Assembly: GCF_000966975.1 (NCBI RefSeq)
Contig: NZ_JZWV01001236.1
Location: 1-5,226, forward strand
Origin: Streptomyces katrae
GTDB taxonomy: Bacteria > Actinomycetota > Actinomycetes > Streptomycetales > Streptomycetaceae
Direction of reading: 5' to 3'
DNA: 5,226 nt
Made by a program: the position numbers and the translations under genes. This document shows, one piece after another, positions 4,757 through 5,226 of the stretch. Every line of letters begins with the position of its first letter. The stretch's first letter is position 1. The notes beneath the pieces are model-generated. The model was not told where the DNA came from. It saw nothing but the letters and a program-made list of their open reading frames with translations, and did not search any database.

Positions 4757-5226
4757 ACGGCCCACACTGACAACGCTTCTGAGTTCCCCCCAGACGACCA
4801 TCCGGTACTTGGAGGTGTACTCCGGCGTACACGTCGTCAGCGTGATGTAGGACCCCGCCTCCTGATACCCGTACCCCGGCTTGACCCCACTGCGCGGCAC
4901 CGGCGCGATCACCCCCACGTCCCCCGGGCTCGTCTCCGCCAGCACCTTCCCCACCACGTACGCGTACCGCCGCCCCCGCAGGTCGACGAGCACCTCGTCA
5001 CCCTCCCGCAGCCGGTTCAGGTACCGGAACGGCTCCCCGTGCGTGTTCCGGTGCCCGGCCAGCGCGAAGTTCCCCTCCGCCCCCGGCTGCGCCGTCCCCG
5101 GGTAGTGCCCGACGTACCCCTTGTCCAGCACGGCCCGCCGGTCGACCCCCTCCGCGACGGGCACGGCCAGCCCGAGCCGCGGAATCCGCAGCACCCCGTA
5201 CGCCTCGTCCCGCACCGGTCCGGAGG
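4754..5226 (-). CDS. srtE: Class E sortase, catalytic domain (5' partial)
   Basis: A membrane-anchored transpeptidase that cleaves a sorting signal and joins the protein to peptidoglycan on the outer face of the membrane. The frame runs off the right edge, so the N-terminal cytoplasmic tail and membrane helix are not seen; the GTG at 5215 is internal. Numbering from 5215, the beta-barrel begins at VLRIPRLGL (8-16). The catalytic triad is visible: H55 in LAGHRNTHG, C129 in TLTTCTP and R138 in SKYRMVVWGEL. These motifs are typical of class E enzymes from Streptomyces, which use LAxTG substrates and attach, for example, the long chaplins. The C-terminus has the usual length. A LASTG substrate is encoded 2.4 kb away (1210-2364), but on the other strand. 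The DUF6412-type gene follows after 50 bases, probably in the same transcript. Class assignment is confident; which paralogue it is cannot be told. Confidence 0.93.
   Translation of the reverse strand, partial: SGPVRDEAYGVLRIPRLGLAVPVAEGVDRRAVLDKGYVGHYPGTAQPGAEGNFALAGHRNTHGEPFRYLNRLREGDEVLVDLRGRRYAYVVGKVLAETSPGDVGVIAPVPRSGVKPGYGYQEAGSYITLTTCTPEYTSKYRMVVWGELRSVVSVGR

Noticed and set aside
3759..4757. Long + strand open frame opposite the insertase and DUF6412 genes
   Set aside because: Arg/Gln/His-rich translation without domains; it covers genes with clear membrane segments and ribosome sites on the other strand.

Overview
The window reads as actinobacterial chromosome, almost certainly Streptomyces or a close relative. 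GC content is very high, third codon positions are nearly all G or C, GTG starts are common, and the gene families fit: an ALF-repeat secreted protein with an LAxTG sorting signal, a class E sortase, and a DUF6412-type membrane protein next to a YidC/Oxa1 homologue. I see no rRNA, tRNA, CRISPR array or insertion sequence.

Layout. On the + strand, the window opens inside a Gfo/Idh/MocA-family oxidoreductase (YdgJ/IolW-like; start lies upstream). A short hairpin follows, then a complete secreted protein (1210-2364) with a signal peptide, five ~47-residue ALF-type repeats, a Gly/Thr/Ser-rich spacer and an LASTG cell-wall sorting signal. A strong GC-rich hairpin (2393-2427) separates it from the convergent - strand genes. 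In their transcription order (right to left) these are: the catalytic part of a class E sortase (cut by the right edge), a small two-helix protein of DUF6412 type, a YidC/Oxa1-type insertase gene that is frameshifted and lacks most of its cytoplasmic C1 region, and a fumarylacetoacetate-hydrolase-family enzyme with its own promoter/operator-like region.

How the parts relate. The sortase and the ALF-repeat protein make an enzyme/substrate pair in principle: Streptomyces class E sortases prefer LAxTG, and LASTG is exactly that. The sortase, DUF6412 and insertase genes are co-oriented with short gaps and may be one envelope-related transcription unit. The two metabolic enzymes at 2-1111 and 2452-3309 have no obvious link to the surface genes.

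The most unusual locus is the insertase gene. Its N- and C-terminal halves are in different frames, and the switch lies in or next to a G-rich repeat that fits a G-quadruplex pattern on the coding strand. It also lacks most of the C1 cytoplasmic hairpin region. Whether this is decay, a sequence error or a real variant cannot be settled from the sequence alone.
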